NCBI GenBank assembly: GCA_036268995.1
Contig: DATATB010000054.1
Coordinates: 26,062 to 90,061, forward strand
Reading direction: 5' to 3'
Length of the DNA: 64,000 nucleotides
DNA from: DATATB01 sp036268995
GTDB lineage: Bacteria > Planctomycetota > Planctomycetia > Pirellulales > PNKZ01
Shown here: positions 44,301-54,400 of the stretch, one piece after another
How the letters are laid out: every line of letters begins with the position of its first letter
How positions within the stretch are numbered: the stretch's first letter is position 1
Position numbers and translations under genes: made by a program
Notes under the pieces: generated by a model
What the model saw: only the letters and a program-made list of their open reading frames with translations
Told to the model about the DNA's origin: nothing
Database searches by the model: none

Positions 44301-45152
44301 AACATCCAGGCCGACCAAAGTTTCCGCAACAGCGTGGCCGACATCCTGGAGCTCCAGGTGCGCAACAATCAGGGACAGATGATCCGCCTAGGCAACTTCA
44401 TGGATGTGCGCGACACCAGCGGGCCGGTCGCCGTGCTGCGCTACAATCTCTACTCGGCCACGGCCATCACCGGCGCCCCAGCCGCGGGCACGAGTTCGGG
44501 CCAGGCCGCGGACCTCATGCAAACGATCGTCGATCAGGAATTGCCGCCGTCGATGGCCTCCGAGTGGACCGAGTTGATGTACCTGCAATTGCAGGCAGGA
44601 AACACCGCCTATTATGCGTTTGGGCTGGCGGTGGCCTTTGTCTTTCTGGTTCTGGCGGCACAATACGAAAGCTGGACGTTGCCCCTGGCCATCATCCTGG
44701 TGGCGCCGCTGTGTCTGCTCTGTTCGGTCATCGGCGTACAGTGGGAATCGATGGAGGTCACGATCTTCACGCAGATCGGCTTTGTCGTCCTGGTAGGCCT
44801 GGCCAGCAAGAACGCCATTCTGATCGTCGAATTCGCCAAACAGCAGCAGGAAGCCGGGAAACCGTTGCGCGAGGCGATTGTGGACGCAACGCGATTGCGC
44901 TTGCGTCCGATTTTGATGACGTCCTTCGCGTTTATTCTCGGCGTGCTCCCGTTGGTCATTGCCCATGGCGCCGGAGCGGAAATGCGCCGCTCGCTGGGCG
45001 TGGCCGTGTTCAGCGGCATGCTCGGCGTGACGTCGTTTGGTATCTTCCTGACGCCGGTGTTTTACTATCTCGTTCAGCGGTTGCTGCCGAAGCCTCCAGC
45101 GCATCCGATCAGCTCAGCAAAGCCGCAAACGGCCAGGCTGGAAGAAAGCTGA
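41325..45152 (+). CDS. RND efflux pump, HAE1 family (second copy) with a porter-domain insertion
   Basis: This is a 1275-aa pump, paralogous to the one before it and translationally coupled to it (GTG start overlapping the TGA). Canonical motifs are present: FFIDRPVFAVVISLII, GIVVDDAIVVLENIER, GLASKNAILIVEFAKQ. It shares the extra hydrophobic pair after TM6. It has a shorter Ala/Ser linker (~258-300) and a separate ~105-residue insertion (~312-416) that splits VRLRDV from VQLGSQQYEQ. The insertion contains YVMRLRFDPARLAQWGLRSDQVVDAL, which echoes the protein's own YSIRAWLDPNKLAALNLTPGDVV at ~184-206. Two pumps with one adaptor suggest a heteromultimer like MdtBC, which is inference from arrangement. 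Confidence 0.93.
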   Translation: MIARFFIDRPVFAVVISLIIVLAGGVAVFTLPITQYPNVTPPAVSVSTVYPGANATTVRDTVAAPIEEQVSGVEGMVYMSSRCANDGTYRLLVTFRAGMNSDMAQVLVQNRVSLALPVIPLLVQTEGISVKKTTPTTMMMVNLVSPDHRYDATFLSNYATIYLKDELGRVPGVADITYFGQRDYSIRAWLDPNKLAALNLTPGDVVTAITQQNLQVAAGQIGQPPNTSSAQQFQLTINTLGRLSNPDQFAEIIVKTAQPGATTSTGAASSASTAPASATVPGASGGSMSQQSSASNGAAPPVTGIVRLRDVVRENEYVMRLRFDPARLAQWGLRSDQVVDALQPRPVSIQEDPDAQPVKGQTLTWLATYRAIEPPSSLELASGEINVRKGSGQAPRLGDLLAADDGIEHRPDLDQLGVQLGSQQYEQTCTLDGQPSVALSIFQLPGSNALDTAQGVYAKMEELKARFPTGLDYRVVYDTTPFIRESVDEVFVTLRDAVILVAIVVLVFLQDWKAMILPMIDVPVSLIGTFAVMSLLGFTLNNLTLFGLVLAIGIVVDDAIVVLENIERQIATGLDVRSATIKAMEEITGPVLAITLVLASVFVPCCFLGGITGQFFRQFAVTIAVSTIISAINALTMTPSRAVLIFKSEQVHESAVKGQGHMPAKEALPWWIFGVVGGVLSIWLAQTFLSDRFPGLNATWSAEFLVALLPGALVGGLVGWFVIRPVNIALGWFFQIFNRAFDRLTALYGATVSGVLRVSFVVLLLYGGLLGLTGWQLATVPTGFIPDQDKGYLILNVQLADAASVERTERLMARIEQIARRTPGVEHTVGISGQSLILNANAPNLGSMYVLLKPFDERRSSELSAAAIGATIENRCHEGVRGAIVQAFGAPPVEGLGTTGGFKIIIEDRGNLGLKELQRVGDQISQRANHTRELQGVFNGSRADTPWLYLDIDRSQCLALGVQVSDVFNTLQYYLGSFYVNNFNEFGRTWQVNIQADQSFRNSVADILELQVRNNQGQMIRLGNFMDVRDTSGPVAVLRYNLYSATAITGAPAAGTSSGQAADLMQTIVDQELPPSMASEWTELMYLQLQAGNTAYYAFGLAVAFVFLVLAAQYESWTLPLAIILVAPLCLLCSVIGVQWESMEVTIFTQIGFVVLVGLASKNAILIVEFAKQQQEAGKPLREAIVDATRLRLRPILMTSFAFILGVLPLVIAHGAGAEMRRSLGVAVFSGMLGVTSFGIFLTPVFYYLVQRLLPKPPAHPISSAKPQTARLEES

Positions 45153-45202
45153 GAAGCCTGATGCTGCTGCAAGTTTCCTGACAACTTCTGAGGAAAATGC
45201 CC

Positions 45203-45634
45203 TCACCGCATGTGCTTTGGCGAACTCGCTGTCCGATGCTGCAAGAGATCGTCGAGCGTCGCCAAAGTGGTTTGCGGATTTTTCAACGCCGCGTCTTTGC
45301 AGTGCTCGCAGCACAGGAACACCGTCCGGTCGTGGATCGTTAGCTTATAGGGAACGCCTACCGAGCCGAGCGCTTCGTCGGTACGAATCACGCAGAAGCC
45401 CTGGGCTTCTGCCAGCTTTCGATCCGACGCGCTGAGCTTGGCCAGGTTGGCTTCGATATCATCGACCGTGGCAGATGCGTGGTGGTCGTGACCGTGGTGG
45501 TCGTGATCGTGGCGGTCGGCAGCCAGCCGTTCGCTTTTCGAACAACCCCAGGTCGCGACGGCCGCACAGACAAGTGCGATTCCCAGCGGGCCCGTCCACT
45601 TCGTTGTCCCGCTTTTCAAGATTTCGAGGTTCAA
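45203..45634 (-). CDS. His-rich, TRASH-like metal-binding lipoprotein
   Basis: This is a 143-aa protein. The TTG at 45634 is the likely start because AGGAGA lies eight bases upstream; no ATG in frame has such support. A hydrophobic N-terminus ends at TWGC (Cys31), an atypical lipobox. Residues 41-52 are a metal-chelating run of His and Asp (HDHDHHGHDHH). The C-terminal part has C81 and then FLCCEHC (C108, C109, C112), resembling TRASH/YHS metal-binding domains that occur in heavy-metal resistance proteins. It converges on the RND operon with 50 nt between the stops. The likely role is periplasmic or envelope metal binding; whether it works with the pumps is unknown. Confidence 0.75.
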   Translation of the reverse strand: MNLEILKSGTTKWTGPLGIALVCAAVATWGCSKSERLAADRHDHDHHGHDHHASATVDDIEANLAKLSASDRKLAEAQGFCVIRTDEALGSVGVPYKLTIHDRTVFLCCEHCKDAALKNPQTTLATLDDLLQHRTASSPKHMR

Positions 45635-46141
45635 GGTTCCGTCTCCTAGTTGAGAGAAAAAGCTGCATCCTGCGGACAGGCGACTATCGCGCGTTCTCGG
45701 AGTTCCGCGGTGCGATGCTGAAACGCCGGCTAGCATGTCGCGTGAGTGCGATTCCGGCAGGTAGCAATCAGCGGCGGTAATATCGACCGAATCGGATGCA
45801 GGTTTTAGCTTTTCTTTGGTCGTAACCGGATTGGGTCGCTGGCGTCCGAGATCCGCTTTCGCTGGCACCTACCCTCAAATCCGAGTACGACCGACAGCAG
45901 GCCAGGCGCTAGCAGTGCAACGACGGAAGGCCCAGGAAGGACTGAGCGCCAGCCTACACGGGACGGGACATGTTCAGCGCGGTTGGCCCCGGCTTGGCTG
46001 CGCGACGGACGCGTTGTTAGAATGTCGACCGCTGCGAACCTGCATCGGTTCCAGGCTTGAGCCATCGTCGTCCAGCGGGCCTTTCACCACCCGAACAACC
46101 AGCCACCGCCAGCAAGCATTGGTTTCCGGGAGGTTCAAGGC
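45635..46141. other. Intergenic region between divergent genes
   Basis: These 507 nt separate the His-rich lipoprotein gene (minus) from the serine hydrolase gene (plus) and must contain both promoters. I see no supported gene, RNA or strong inverted repeat in it. Confidence 0.5.
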
Positions 46142-47212
46142 TTGACGATGATTACTCGCTGCCTGATGGCGATGGTGATTTGTGCCGGCGCGGGATCAAT
46201 GTCAGCGCCGGTCTTGCTGGGCGCCGCCGAGACGTTTCCCGGTGCAAAATGGGACACGGCCTCATCCGCCGAGTCGTTCGGCTGGTCAGACCAAAAGCTC
46301 AAAGCCGCCGACGACTTCGCGCGCACGCTCCACACGGACGCGTACCTGGTCGTTGATCGGGGCACGATCGTCCACCAGTACGGGGCCACGTCCCAGCCCA
46401 CGAACATCCACTCGATGCGCAAGAGCATTCTGAGCGTGCTGATGGGCATCGGCCTGGATCGTGGCCAGGTCGATCTGAGCAAGACGCTCGTGCAACTGGG
46501 CATTGACGATCGGGGTGGACTGTCGGCCATCGAGCGGCAGGCCACGGTTCGGCAACTGCTCGAAGCTCGCTCCGGCATTTATCATCCGGCTGCCTACGAA
46601 ACGGCTTCGATGAAAGCCGCGCGGCCGGCCCGCGGCAGTTTCGCCCCCGGTCAACACTGGTACTACAACAATTGGGACTTCAACGCGCTGGGCACGATCT
46701 ACCAGAAGTTCAGCGGTAAGACTGTTTTCGAGGGTCTGCGCGACGATCTGGCCGGGCCGCTCGAGTTCGAAGATTTCAACCTCGGACGCGATACGCGTTG
46801 GATGCATGAAAGCGTCTCTGACTATCCGGCGTATACCATGCGCTTGTCAGCACGCGATCTGGCTCGTGTCGGCCTGCTGATGAGCCGCTCTGGCCGCTGG
46901 AAGGACCGCCGGATCGTATCCGCGAACTGGGTTACGCAAAGCACGTCCGCGCACTCGAGTGCCGGCAAGGGTATCGGCTATGGCTATCTGTGGTGGGTTG
47001 GCGTCGACGGCTGGCACTTTCACGTCCATTTTCCAGGCACGGTGTTTTCGGCCCGCGGCCATCATGGGCAATTCATCGTCGTGGATCCCTTGCGTGACCT
47101 GGTGATTGTGCATCGCGTCGACAGCGAGCGTGACAGCCGGCGCGAGGTTTCCATGAAGCAATTCTCCGAGTTGCTCCAGCGCGTCCTGGCTGCCAAAATC
47201 CAGGAGAAATAA
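46142..47212 (+). CDS. Exported serine hydrolase, beta-lactamase class C/PBP4*-like
   Basis: This is a 356-aa member of the serine beta-lactamase-like family (COG1680 type). The active-site motif SxxK is SMRK at residues 91-94, YYNN (174-177) supplies the YxN element, and GHHG near the end replaces the KTG motif, as is usual for the esterase/peptidase members. A signal peptide of ~28 residues precedes it. The TTG at 46142 has GGGAGG eight bases upstream and is preferred to the ATG two codons later. Substrates in this family range from peptides to esters; none can be named here. It is a single gene between two intergenic gaps. Confidence 0.88.
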   Translation: MTMITRCLMAMVICAGAGSMSAPVLLGAAETFPGAKWDTASSAESFGWSDQKLKAADDFARTLHTDAYLVVDRGTIVHQYGATSQPTNIHSMRKSILSVLMGIGLDRGQVDLSKTLVQLGIDDRGGLSAIERQATVRQLLEARSGIYHPAAYETASMKAARPARGSFAPGQHWYYNNWDFNALGTIYQKFSGKTVFEGLRDDLAGPLEFEDFNLGRDTRWMHESVSDYPAYTMRLSARDLARVGLLMSRSGRWKDRRIVSANWVTQSTSAHSSAGKGIGYGYLWWVGVDGWHFHVHFPGTVFSARGHHGQFIVVDPLRDLVIVHRVDSERDSRREVSMKQFSELLQRVLAAKIQEK

Positions 47213-47607
47213 CGTCTCCTGGTCGCCGTCCAACCTCGCCGCACGCTTCTAAAACGGCCGCCGCTCTGGCGAGCATGTCTGTGGCCTCGGGCGTTGCCGC
47301 TCGTTCGGCGGACACGATGGCGAAGACCCATGCTGCCGGCGGCCTTCCGCCGACGTTTCATGACCAGGTCGATGTGACCGCCGCGCGCAAGTTCAACTGT
47401 CGGCGGCCCGTTTCAACCCACTTGCGCCGGCTGGATCCTCCCCCGGCAAGTGGGGGTATCGAGAACTGATTCGGAAAGAGGTTATGATTAGCCTTCGGAT
47501 CGTGCACAATCATACTGACGGGACGTTCCAAGTCGCGGCCCATGCCAGTTCGTCGATGCCGCCGCGACCGATCTCGCCATCAACATGACGTTTGGCCAAA
47601 ACTTCCC
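47213..47607. other. Intergenic region
   Basis: These 395 nt precede the FAD-oxidoreductase gene and contain no supported gene. A short hairpin, CCCCC-GGCAAGT-GGGGG (47440-47456), lies about 150 nt before that gene and 230 nt after the serine hydrolase gene; without a T-run it is not a convincing terminator. Confidence 0.45.
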
Positions 47608-49611
47608 ATGACCTCAAGCCATGCCGTCTCCGTTACGAAGTTGCTGCGGCTAGTGTTTGTCTGCTGCGTGGGCATCGCGCTATCAAGTGCGGCGGCTGGT
47701 GCCCCGCCGGTCCCCGTCACCAAGGAAACGAAGCCTAAGGGATGGAGCGACGAAGTCGTCGATCTCGTTGTCATCGGCGGCACGCCGGCCGGAATCGCTT
47801 GCGCCGTGCGCGCGGCGCGCGAGGGGCTCAACGTCCTGCTCGTGAATCGGCACGATCATCTCGGCGGGATCCTCACGAGCGGGTTGGGTGTGTGGGACAC
47901 GCAGTATGAGGGAAAGCGCTCACCCATCTATGACGAAGTTCGAACGGCTCTCTTCGACCATTATCGCAAGACGTTCGGTGCAGAGTCGCCGCAATTCCGC
48001 GACGCGTTGCCAGGGGCGAGCGGCCATTCCAATGGCAAATATGAACCGCACGTTGCCGAAAGGATACTGACCGACCTGGTCTCTCGGGAGAAGCGCGTTA
48101 CCGTTCTGACAGGTTTCATACCGGTCGAGGTACACCGCGAAGGCGCACGGATTCGTGGCGTCGTCTTGCGGCAATTCGCGGGAACGTCGACCCGGCTCGC
48201 GACCGCGAGCGTTTTCGCGGATTGCACGTACGAAGGTGATTTCGCGGCACTGGCCCAGGTGCCCTATCGCGTGGGCCGCGAGGCGCGTGCGGAGTTCGAC
48301 GAGCCCCATGCCGGCGTGATCTTCATGCGGCCCTCCTCGCAGCCTCCGACGCCGGAGCTTGCGCGGTTGGCGGCGCTCCACGACCAGTTGAAACTCCGCA
48401 ACTTCGCCGGCTTCCAAGCGATCATGACCCAAGGCAGCGGCGCGGCGGATGGCGCGGTGCAAGCGTGCAACTATCGGACGATCCTGACTACTGATCCAGC
48501 CAATCGCGCACCGATTGCCAAGCCAGACCGTTATGATCCGTATTTTCTTAAGTCGCTCGAGATTTTCTCGGGCGTCAAAGCCGTTCCCAACGAGAAGTTC
48601 AGCTGGAACCGTCCGCAGCTCATCGGTCAGCAGACCGGCTATGTGGAGGGTGATTGGGCAACACGACAACGCGTCATGGACGAGCACTGGGACGTGGCAA
48701 TGGGACTGCTCTATTTCTTGCAGCACGATTCGTCCGTGCCGGAGAAGGTGCGTCGCGGATGGCTGGAATATGGTCTCGCGAAGGATGAATTCGTCGACAA
48801 TCATTACCGACCCTATGAGCTCTATGTCAGAGAAGCTCGCAGGATCATCGGTCGCACGATCTTCACGGAACACGACGCGACTCTCGCGCCCGGATTGTTG
48901 CGGGCGCCGGTTCATGCCGGCAGTATTGCGATGACCGAGTGGTACATGGACACGCATTCCTGCACGACGGCTCGCGTGACGGACGGGCTCGAGGAAGGCA
49001 AAATGATGCTGCACTACGAGACCTTTCCGGCGCAAATTCCCTACGGCTGCCTGCTGCCGAAAGGAGTCGACAATCTGCTCGTGCCGGTGTGTCTTTCGGC
49101 GTCACATGTGGCCTGGGGCACCGTGCGCCTGGAGCCGGTGTTCATGCAAACCGGCGAGTCGGCAGGTGTTGCCGCGGCACTGGCGGTGAAGCGCGACACC
49201 GCGCCGGCGCAGCTTGATCCTGATCGGCTCGTTCGCCGACTATGTGAAATTGGCTCGAGCGTCACTTTCTTCAACGACGCAGATGTTTCCTCGCGCGAGC
49301 CCTGGGTCGCCGCCGCCGAGTACTTCGGGACCAAGGGTTTCTTTCACGATTACGATGTGCATCCGAATGAGGCCTTGAAGGCTGCGACCGGCAAAGCGTG
49401 GGTCGCTGGCGTCGCAAAGCTGCGCTCCGGCAAGCTCGACCCGATGGCCCTCGCCCGCTCGGTCGCAGAAGCTGAACACGACGACCACAAGCTGACGGCC
49501 CAGGGGTTTGCTGCGCTGTTGCCAAGGTTGCCACAGCCTCCGCCGTTGAAACCGGCAGAGTCGATCACTCGAAAAGAGGCGATTCGAATCCTGTACTCTC
49601 TGTTGCCGTGA
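47608..49611 (+). CDS. Exported FAD-dependent oxidoreductase
   Basis: This is a 667-aa protein of the FAD-dependent oxidoreductase family often found in planctomycete carbohydrate-degradation loci. A signal peptide (residues 1-31) precedes the FAD motif VVIGGTPAGIACAVRAAREG (54-73), in which GGTPAG stands for the usual GxGxxG. HDHLGGILTSGLG and the FADCTYEGDFAALA segment are typical of the family, as is LLVPVCLSASHVAWGTVRLEPVFM near the C-terminus. The chosen ATG at 47608 gives a proper signal peptide; upstream in-frame sequence is Arg-rich and unsupported. The GH-like gene starts 52 nt after it, so the two are likely an operon acting on extracellular sugars or sugar acids (inference). Confidence 0.88.
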   Translation: MTSSHAVSVTKLLRLVFVCCVGIALSSAAAGAPPVPVTKETKPKGWSDEVVDLVVIGGTPAGIACAVRAAREGLNVLLVNRHDHLGGILTSGLGVWDTQYEGKRSPIYDEVRTALFDHYRKTFGAESPQFRDALPGASGHSNGKYEPHVAERILTDLVSREKRVTVLTGFIPVEVHREGARIRGVVLRQFAGTSTRLATASVFADCTYEGDFAALAQVPYRVGREARAEFDEPHAGVIFMRPSSQPPTPELARLAALHDQLKLRNFAGFQAIMTQGSGAADGAVQACNYRTILTTDPANRAPIAKPDRYDPYFLKSLEIFSGVKAVPNEKFSWNRPQLIGQQTGYVEGDWATRQRVMDEHWDVAMGLLYFLQHDSSVPEKVRRGWLEYGLAKDEFVDNHYRPYELYVREARRIIGRTIFTEHDATLAPGLLRAPVHAGSIAMTEWYMDTHSCTTARVTDGLEEGKMMLHYETFPAQIPYGCLLPKGVDNLLVPVCLSASHVAWGTVRLEPVFMQTGESAGVAAALAVKRDTAPAQLDPDRLVRRLCEIGSSVTFFNDADVSSREPWVAAAEYFGTKGFFHDYDVHPNEALKAATGKAWVAGVAKLRSGKLDPMALARSVAEAEHDDHKLTAQGFAALLPRLPQPPPLKPAESITRKEAIRILYSLLP

Positions 49612-49663
49612 TGATCTCCAAGACCAATTATCCGCATGATGATCTTCGTCGGAGGGCGCACCC

Positions 49664-51241
49664 GTGAATCCCTGGACTAAAAACAAGCCTGGCGAACCAT
49701 CGTTTGGCCCGGTGTCGGCGATCCGAAATCGTTCGTGGCTCGCCATTGCCGTCGTCGCAGTCGCCACGCTGAATCTCGCCACAATCGTAGGCGCCGCATC
49801 TCCGGAAGAGTACGTACTGTTTGCGTTCGATGACCGAGCGCTGCCGTTGCAACATGGCATGCGTCTCAACTTGAAGAGCTCCCGCTCGCCCGGTGAAGCA
49901 GGAATTGCCACGCCTGCGGTGCCCGTCGGTCCCCCCGGCTCAGCCGACGGGCGAGGGGTGATTTACTACGGCACGGTGCTCGAAGTGAACGGCGAATGGT
50001 GGATGTGGTATCTCGGCATGGGCGATCAAGATCCAGGGCGGCACTACCGGATTTGTCTGGCCAAGAGCAAGGATGGAAAGAACTGGGACAAACCCGATCT
50101 CGGCGCCGTCGATTATGGCGGAAACCGCCACAATAATCTCGTGGATCTCGATCAAGGAAAGGCTTCGGTCGCCGGCAGCGTCGTCTATTACGAACCGGAT
50201 GAGGCCGACATGAATCGCCGGTTCAAGATGATTTTCACAGGGACGAAGTATCCGGGCCTCCTGTTTGGCGTCGCCTACAGCTCCGATGGAATCCACTGGA
50301 CCGAATCCCCCGATAATCCTCGCGGCAGCATCAAGCTCGAACCCCAGGGGGGCATCAAGTGGAAGGGCGCCTACCTGGTGAATGGGCAGGGCGGATTGCA
50401 TTGGTCTCCCACCGGCTGGGTCAGGAACCTGGTCACGCACGTCTCGTATGACTTCGAGAACTGGACCCAGGCGACGGTGATGGGATTTCGCCGCGACCCT
50501 CTACCGCCCCGTCCTGTCGGACGCACTGGCGGCGTCGACGGCGAAGCGGTTCATCTCGGTGCGGGGCTGTGGAATCGCGGCAATGTGATCCTCGGCGTCT
50601 ATGGGCAGTGGCACGGCGATTCAACGAACGATCGGCGCTGGGTGCCGATGGACCTGGGCCTCGTCGTGAGCCACGACGGGCTCCATTTCCATGAACCGAT
50701 TCCCGATTTCCGCATCGTCGAGGCGGCGGAAAATACTTCATCGTGGCTCCCTTCCGGGAAAGCAACAGCATTGGAACGGGCGCCTGCTCTGATGCAGGGT
50801 CAAGGCTTCGCCAATGTCGGCAAGGAAACCTTGTTTTGGTACTCCGTCTGGGTCGTGCCTAGCGCCGGCATTCGCGTGGCACGCTGGGACCGTGATCGGC
50901 TGGGCTACTTGCAGCCGTTCGTGAATTCGGGGAAGACGCCGCACGTCATCTCCACGCCGATCTCGACCGGTGGCAAGCCCACGGCCATCACTTTGAATAT
51001 CAATGGATTGGGCCAATGGAGCAGCGTGCGCGTGACCCTGCTTGATGAACAACTCCGGGAATTGCCGGGTTACACGGCCAAGGATTGTACCGGCCCGGAG
51101 CAGTCGGGGCTCGACCAACGCGTCGTCTGGGGTAAGAAACGAAATGTCGTGGCGTCTGGCCCGATCCGCGTTCGGGTGGACTTCACCGGCGTGCGACCCG
51201 AGGACGTCCAGCTCTACGCTATTTATCTGAAACCGGAGTGA
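49664..51241 (+). CDS. Exported GH32/GH43-like five-bladed propeller protein
   Basis: This is a 525-aa protein with an N-terminal membrane/signal segment (residues ~24-45). Repeated motifs typical of five-bladed beta-propeller glycosidases are visible: EWWMWYLGMG, ICLAKSKDGKNWDKPDLG, FGVAYSSDGIHWTESPDNP, YDFENWTQATV and LVVSHDGLHFHEPIP. The 'S-DG-W' blades match GH32/GH43-type folds, though I cannot place the catalytic acids with certainty. A C-terminal beta domain (SSVRVTLLDEQLRELPGY) follows. The GTG at 49664 has GGAGG eight bases upstream. It is paired with the FAD-dependent oxidoreductase just before it. Confidence 0.8.
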   Translation: MNPWTKNKPGEPSFGPVSAIRNRSWLAIAVVAVATLNLATIVGAASPEEYVLFAFDDRALPLQHGMRLNLKSSRSPGEAGIATPAVPVGPPGSADGRGVIYYGTVLEVNGEWWMWYLGMGDQDPGRHYRICLAKSKDGKNWDKPDLGAVDYGGNRHNNLVDLDQGKASVAGSVVYYEPDEADMNRRFKMIFTGTKYPGLLFGVAYSSDGIHWTESPDNPRGSIKLEPQGGIKWKGAYLVNGQGGLHWSPTGWVRNLVTHVSYDFENWTQATVMGFRRDPLPPRPVGRTGGVDGEAVHLGAGLWNRGNVILGVYGQWHGDSTNDRRWVPMDLGLVVSHDGLHFHEPIPDFRIVEAAENTSSWLPSGKATALERAPALMQGQGFANVGKETLFWYSVWVVPSAGIRVARWDRDRLGYLQPFVNSGKTPHVISTPISTGGKPTAITLNINGLGQWSSVRVTLLDEQLRELPGYTAKDCTGPEQSGLDQRVVWGKKRNVVASGPIRVRVDFTGVRPEDVQLYAIYLKPE

Positions 51242-51442
51242 TGAAGACCGACAACTTTGGACATTGACGGCAGGAAACTCGTCTCGTCAATCAACTTGCC
51301 AAGAGCTCGTTCCAAGCGAGGAAAGCGGGACGGCCCTCGGATCCGCTCCCTGGCTCGCGTCGATGCGATGCACGAGCCAGCCGTTGTCGACGTGACCGGC
51401 ACGCGCTGGAGCGCGCCATGAAAACGCGCGAACAGGGAATCG

Positions 51443-54400
51443 CTAGTTCACGAACGCCAGTTCGTTGGTGAGCAGCAACGCCTGGATGTACTTCTCCCAG
51501 GGCGAAAGCCCGATCGGGGGCGGCGGCTGCGGGCCGTCGAAATCGGCCTGCGCATTCCACTGGTGGCGCCCAGCGGCCCGTGGGACCGATTGCTCGAGAT
51601 CGATCACGGGGGCCCAATCAAACGATTCCTGCCGCTCGCTGGTGGGCACGACAATGAAATCGACGAAGTCGCCCGGTTGCACCTCAATCTCGCGGATGCG
51701 CGTGGGCATCTTGCGGCCGTCGGAGTCGAACCGGCCGAGCACTTGCGGCGACTCGCCGAAGCGCGACAAGACGACCTGGGCCAGCACGCCGCCAGGATGC
51801 TTGCCCTTGCCCAGCGCGAGCGTGCCTTCGACGCGAATCGTGCCCGCCACGGGGGCCACCCAGCGGCGAATCACGCCCGAGCCGCGCTTGCCGCCCGTGA
51901 GTCCGCCCGTATCGGCCAACTCGGCCTGGATGAAGTTGTTCTGATGGTCGCGGCCGGGCATCAGCCATTCATCGTGGGCAAAGCGTTTGGCCTCGTTGAA
52001 TACGACCAGCTTCTTGTTCGAACTGTACGAGCCCGAGCCGTACTTCCAGGTGGCGACCGGCGGTGCTTCGACGCGTCGTTCGGCCTGGGCGCGAACGAAC
52101 GCCAACGCGTCTTCCAAATCTTGCGAAGTCGGCTCGCGCTGGAAGAATCGGCGATAGAGCCAGTGCACGCGCTGCGGATCGTCGGCCAGAGAACTAAGGT
52201 CGCTCGAAGCGGCCAGCTTCCGGGCCTGCTCGATCACCAACGGGCTGTTCATCAGAAACAAGGCCTGCGTCGGCACGGTGGTTTCGAAGCGTTGGGGGGT
52301 GCTCATCTCCGGCTGGGCGAAGTCGAACGTCGTGAACACGCCGGCCAGGTTCAATCGGTCGACGTGGGCGTAGATCGTCCGGCGCGTGGCCGTCGAGAGA
52401 ATATCGACCGAGCGGCCGCCGACCGTTGGATCGAGCGAACCGGTGACCGCCAGGATTGTGTCACGCAGCGCCTCGAAGTCGAGCCGGGTACGATTCATCC
52501 GCCACAGCAAGGTGTTGCCCGGATCGATGACCGCGTATTTCGGATTGCTATCGCTCGATTGGCCATACACGGCCGAGAGCATGATCAACCGATGCAGCTT
52601 CTTGAGCGACCAGCCCTCGTCGATGAAAGAGCGGGCCAGGTAGTCAAGCAGCGCCGGGTGCGTCGGCGGTTCGCCGCGCAATCCGAAGTCGCTGGGCGTC
52701 GTCACCAGCCCCTGACCAAAGTGATGCTGCCAAACGCGATTGACGATCACCCGGGCGGTAAGCGGGTTGTTGGGATTGGCAATGGCCTCGGCCAACTCGA
52801 GCCGGCCGCTGCCGTGTTGGAAGGGCTGACGATCGGACCCGGACAAGATTTTCAAAAACTGCCGTGGCACTTCCGGCCCGACTTTATTCCGATCGCCGCG
52901 AATGAAGACTCGCGAATTCTTCGGATCGGGCACGTCCTCGAGCACCATGGCCCGGGCCGGCGAGCCTGGATGGCTGAGTTTGATGTCGTTGACTTTCGCG
53001 ACCAGCCGGCCAAGCTCGGCGGCCTTGCGCAGCCCGGCTTCGGCCTGGAACACGAGGCGCTCGCGGGGCATGATCGCGGCAGGTCCGTACAAAAAGCGGC
53101 AGAGAGCCGCCTGCACTGGATCGGCCAGCTTCACCTCGACCGGCTGCCATGCGCCGGCCTGTTGCAATAATCGGGTCCGCTGCTGTTGATAGGAATCATC
53201 GATGCGGGCGAACAGGCGGCCATAGCGCTCGGCCACATCTTTGATCGACGCTGGCGGCTCGCCGGCAAACAGCTTCGCCACCAGGGGATGAATCGGCTTC
53301 CGCTTGTCCTTGTTGGCCGCAAACCGTGTGGCGAGCGGTTTTGCTTCGCTGGCAAATTGCTCGTCCGTCAGCTTCGAAAACGCCACCCAGGGAGCAAACA
53401 CGGGGCTGTGCTGCCGCGTGGCAACGCGCTGCATGTAGTTCGACCAGGCCCGGCCGATGTTGGGCGACATGCTGCGCTGCCGAAAGACGCTGGACAGCGA
53501 CAAGCCCTTGCTGCCGCGAGAGAATTCGTGGATCGTGATCAGGTATTGGTCGAGCTTCTGCCAGGCGGTACTCAGCACCACGTTCCACTGAGTGTCCTCG
53601 AATTCGTCGGCCGCGTGTTGTGCCTCCGCGACCTTGACCTGAAAATCGGCTTCCTGGGCGCTCGGCTCGACTGCCTCGACGACCGGACCTTCCTTAGGCT
53701 CGGTCGAATTGGCAAAGATGCCGTGCCACGAATAGTAGTCTTCGGTCGGAATCGGGTCGAACTTGTGGTCGTGGCAGCGAGCGCACGCCACGGTCAGCCC
53801 GAGCAACCCTCGCGAGACCACGTCGATGCGGTCGTCGATCAGGTCATCCTTGTTGTTGCTGAAGCGTTTGCCGACGGTGATAAAGCCCAGTGCCGCCAGC
53901 GGCTCTTGATCGCCAGCCAGCTTCAGTTGATCTGCCGCAAGCTGCTCGAGGATCAAGCGATCGAACGGTTTGTCGTCGTTGAAGGCGCGGATCACGTAAT
54001 CGCGATAGGTGTACGCATAGACCAGCCGGTTTTCGACGCGGCCGCCCAGCGTGTTTTCGCCGGTGGTATCGGCATAGCGGGCGATGTCGAGCCAGAATCG
54101 CCCCCAGCGTTCTCCATAATGGGGCGAAGCCAGCAGTCGGTCGATCACCTGGGCGTGGGCTTCCGGCGAACTGTCGTCGAGAAACGCTTCCACTTCGGCA
54201 CTCGTCGGGGGCAGGCCGATCAGGTCGTACGTCGCGCGGCGAATCCAAGTCCGCTTGTCCGCGGCCGGCGAGGGCCGCAGCTCTTTGGCTTCGAGCTTGG
54301 CCAGCACGAAGGCATCGATCGGCGTGCGCGCCCAGGTCGAATTTTCCACTTCGGGCACGCGCGGGCGAGTGATCGGCTGAAAGGCCCAATGTGCGCTCGC

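Noticed and set aside
45174..45196. TTTCCT/AGGAAA inverted repeat between the convergent pump and His-rich genes
   Set aside because: The 6-bp stem is AT-rich with an 11-nt loop; too weak to call a terminator.
47920..49035. Minus-strand 371-codon open frame
   Set aside because: It is antisense to the FAD-dependent oxidoreductase, which has clear motifs in the other direction.
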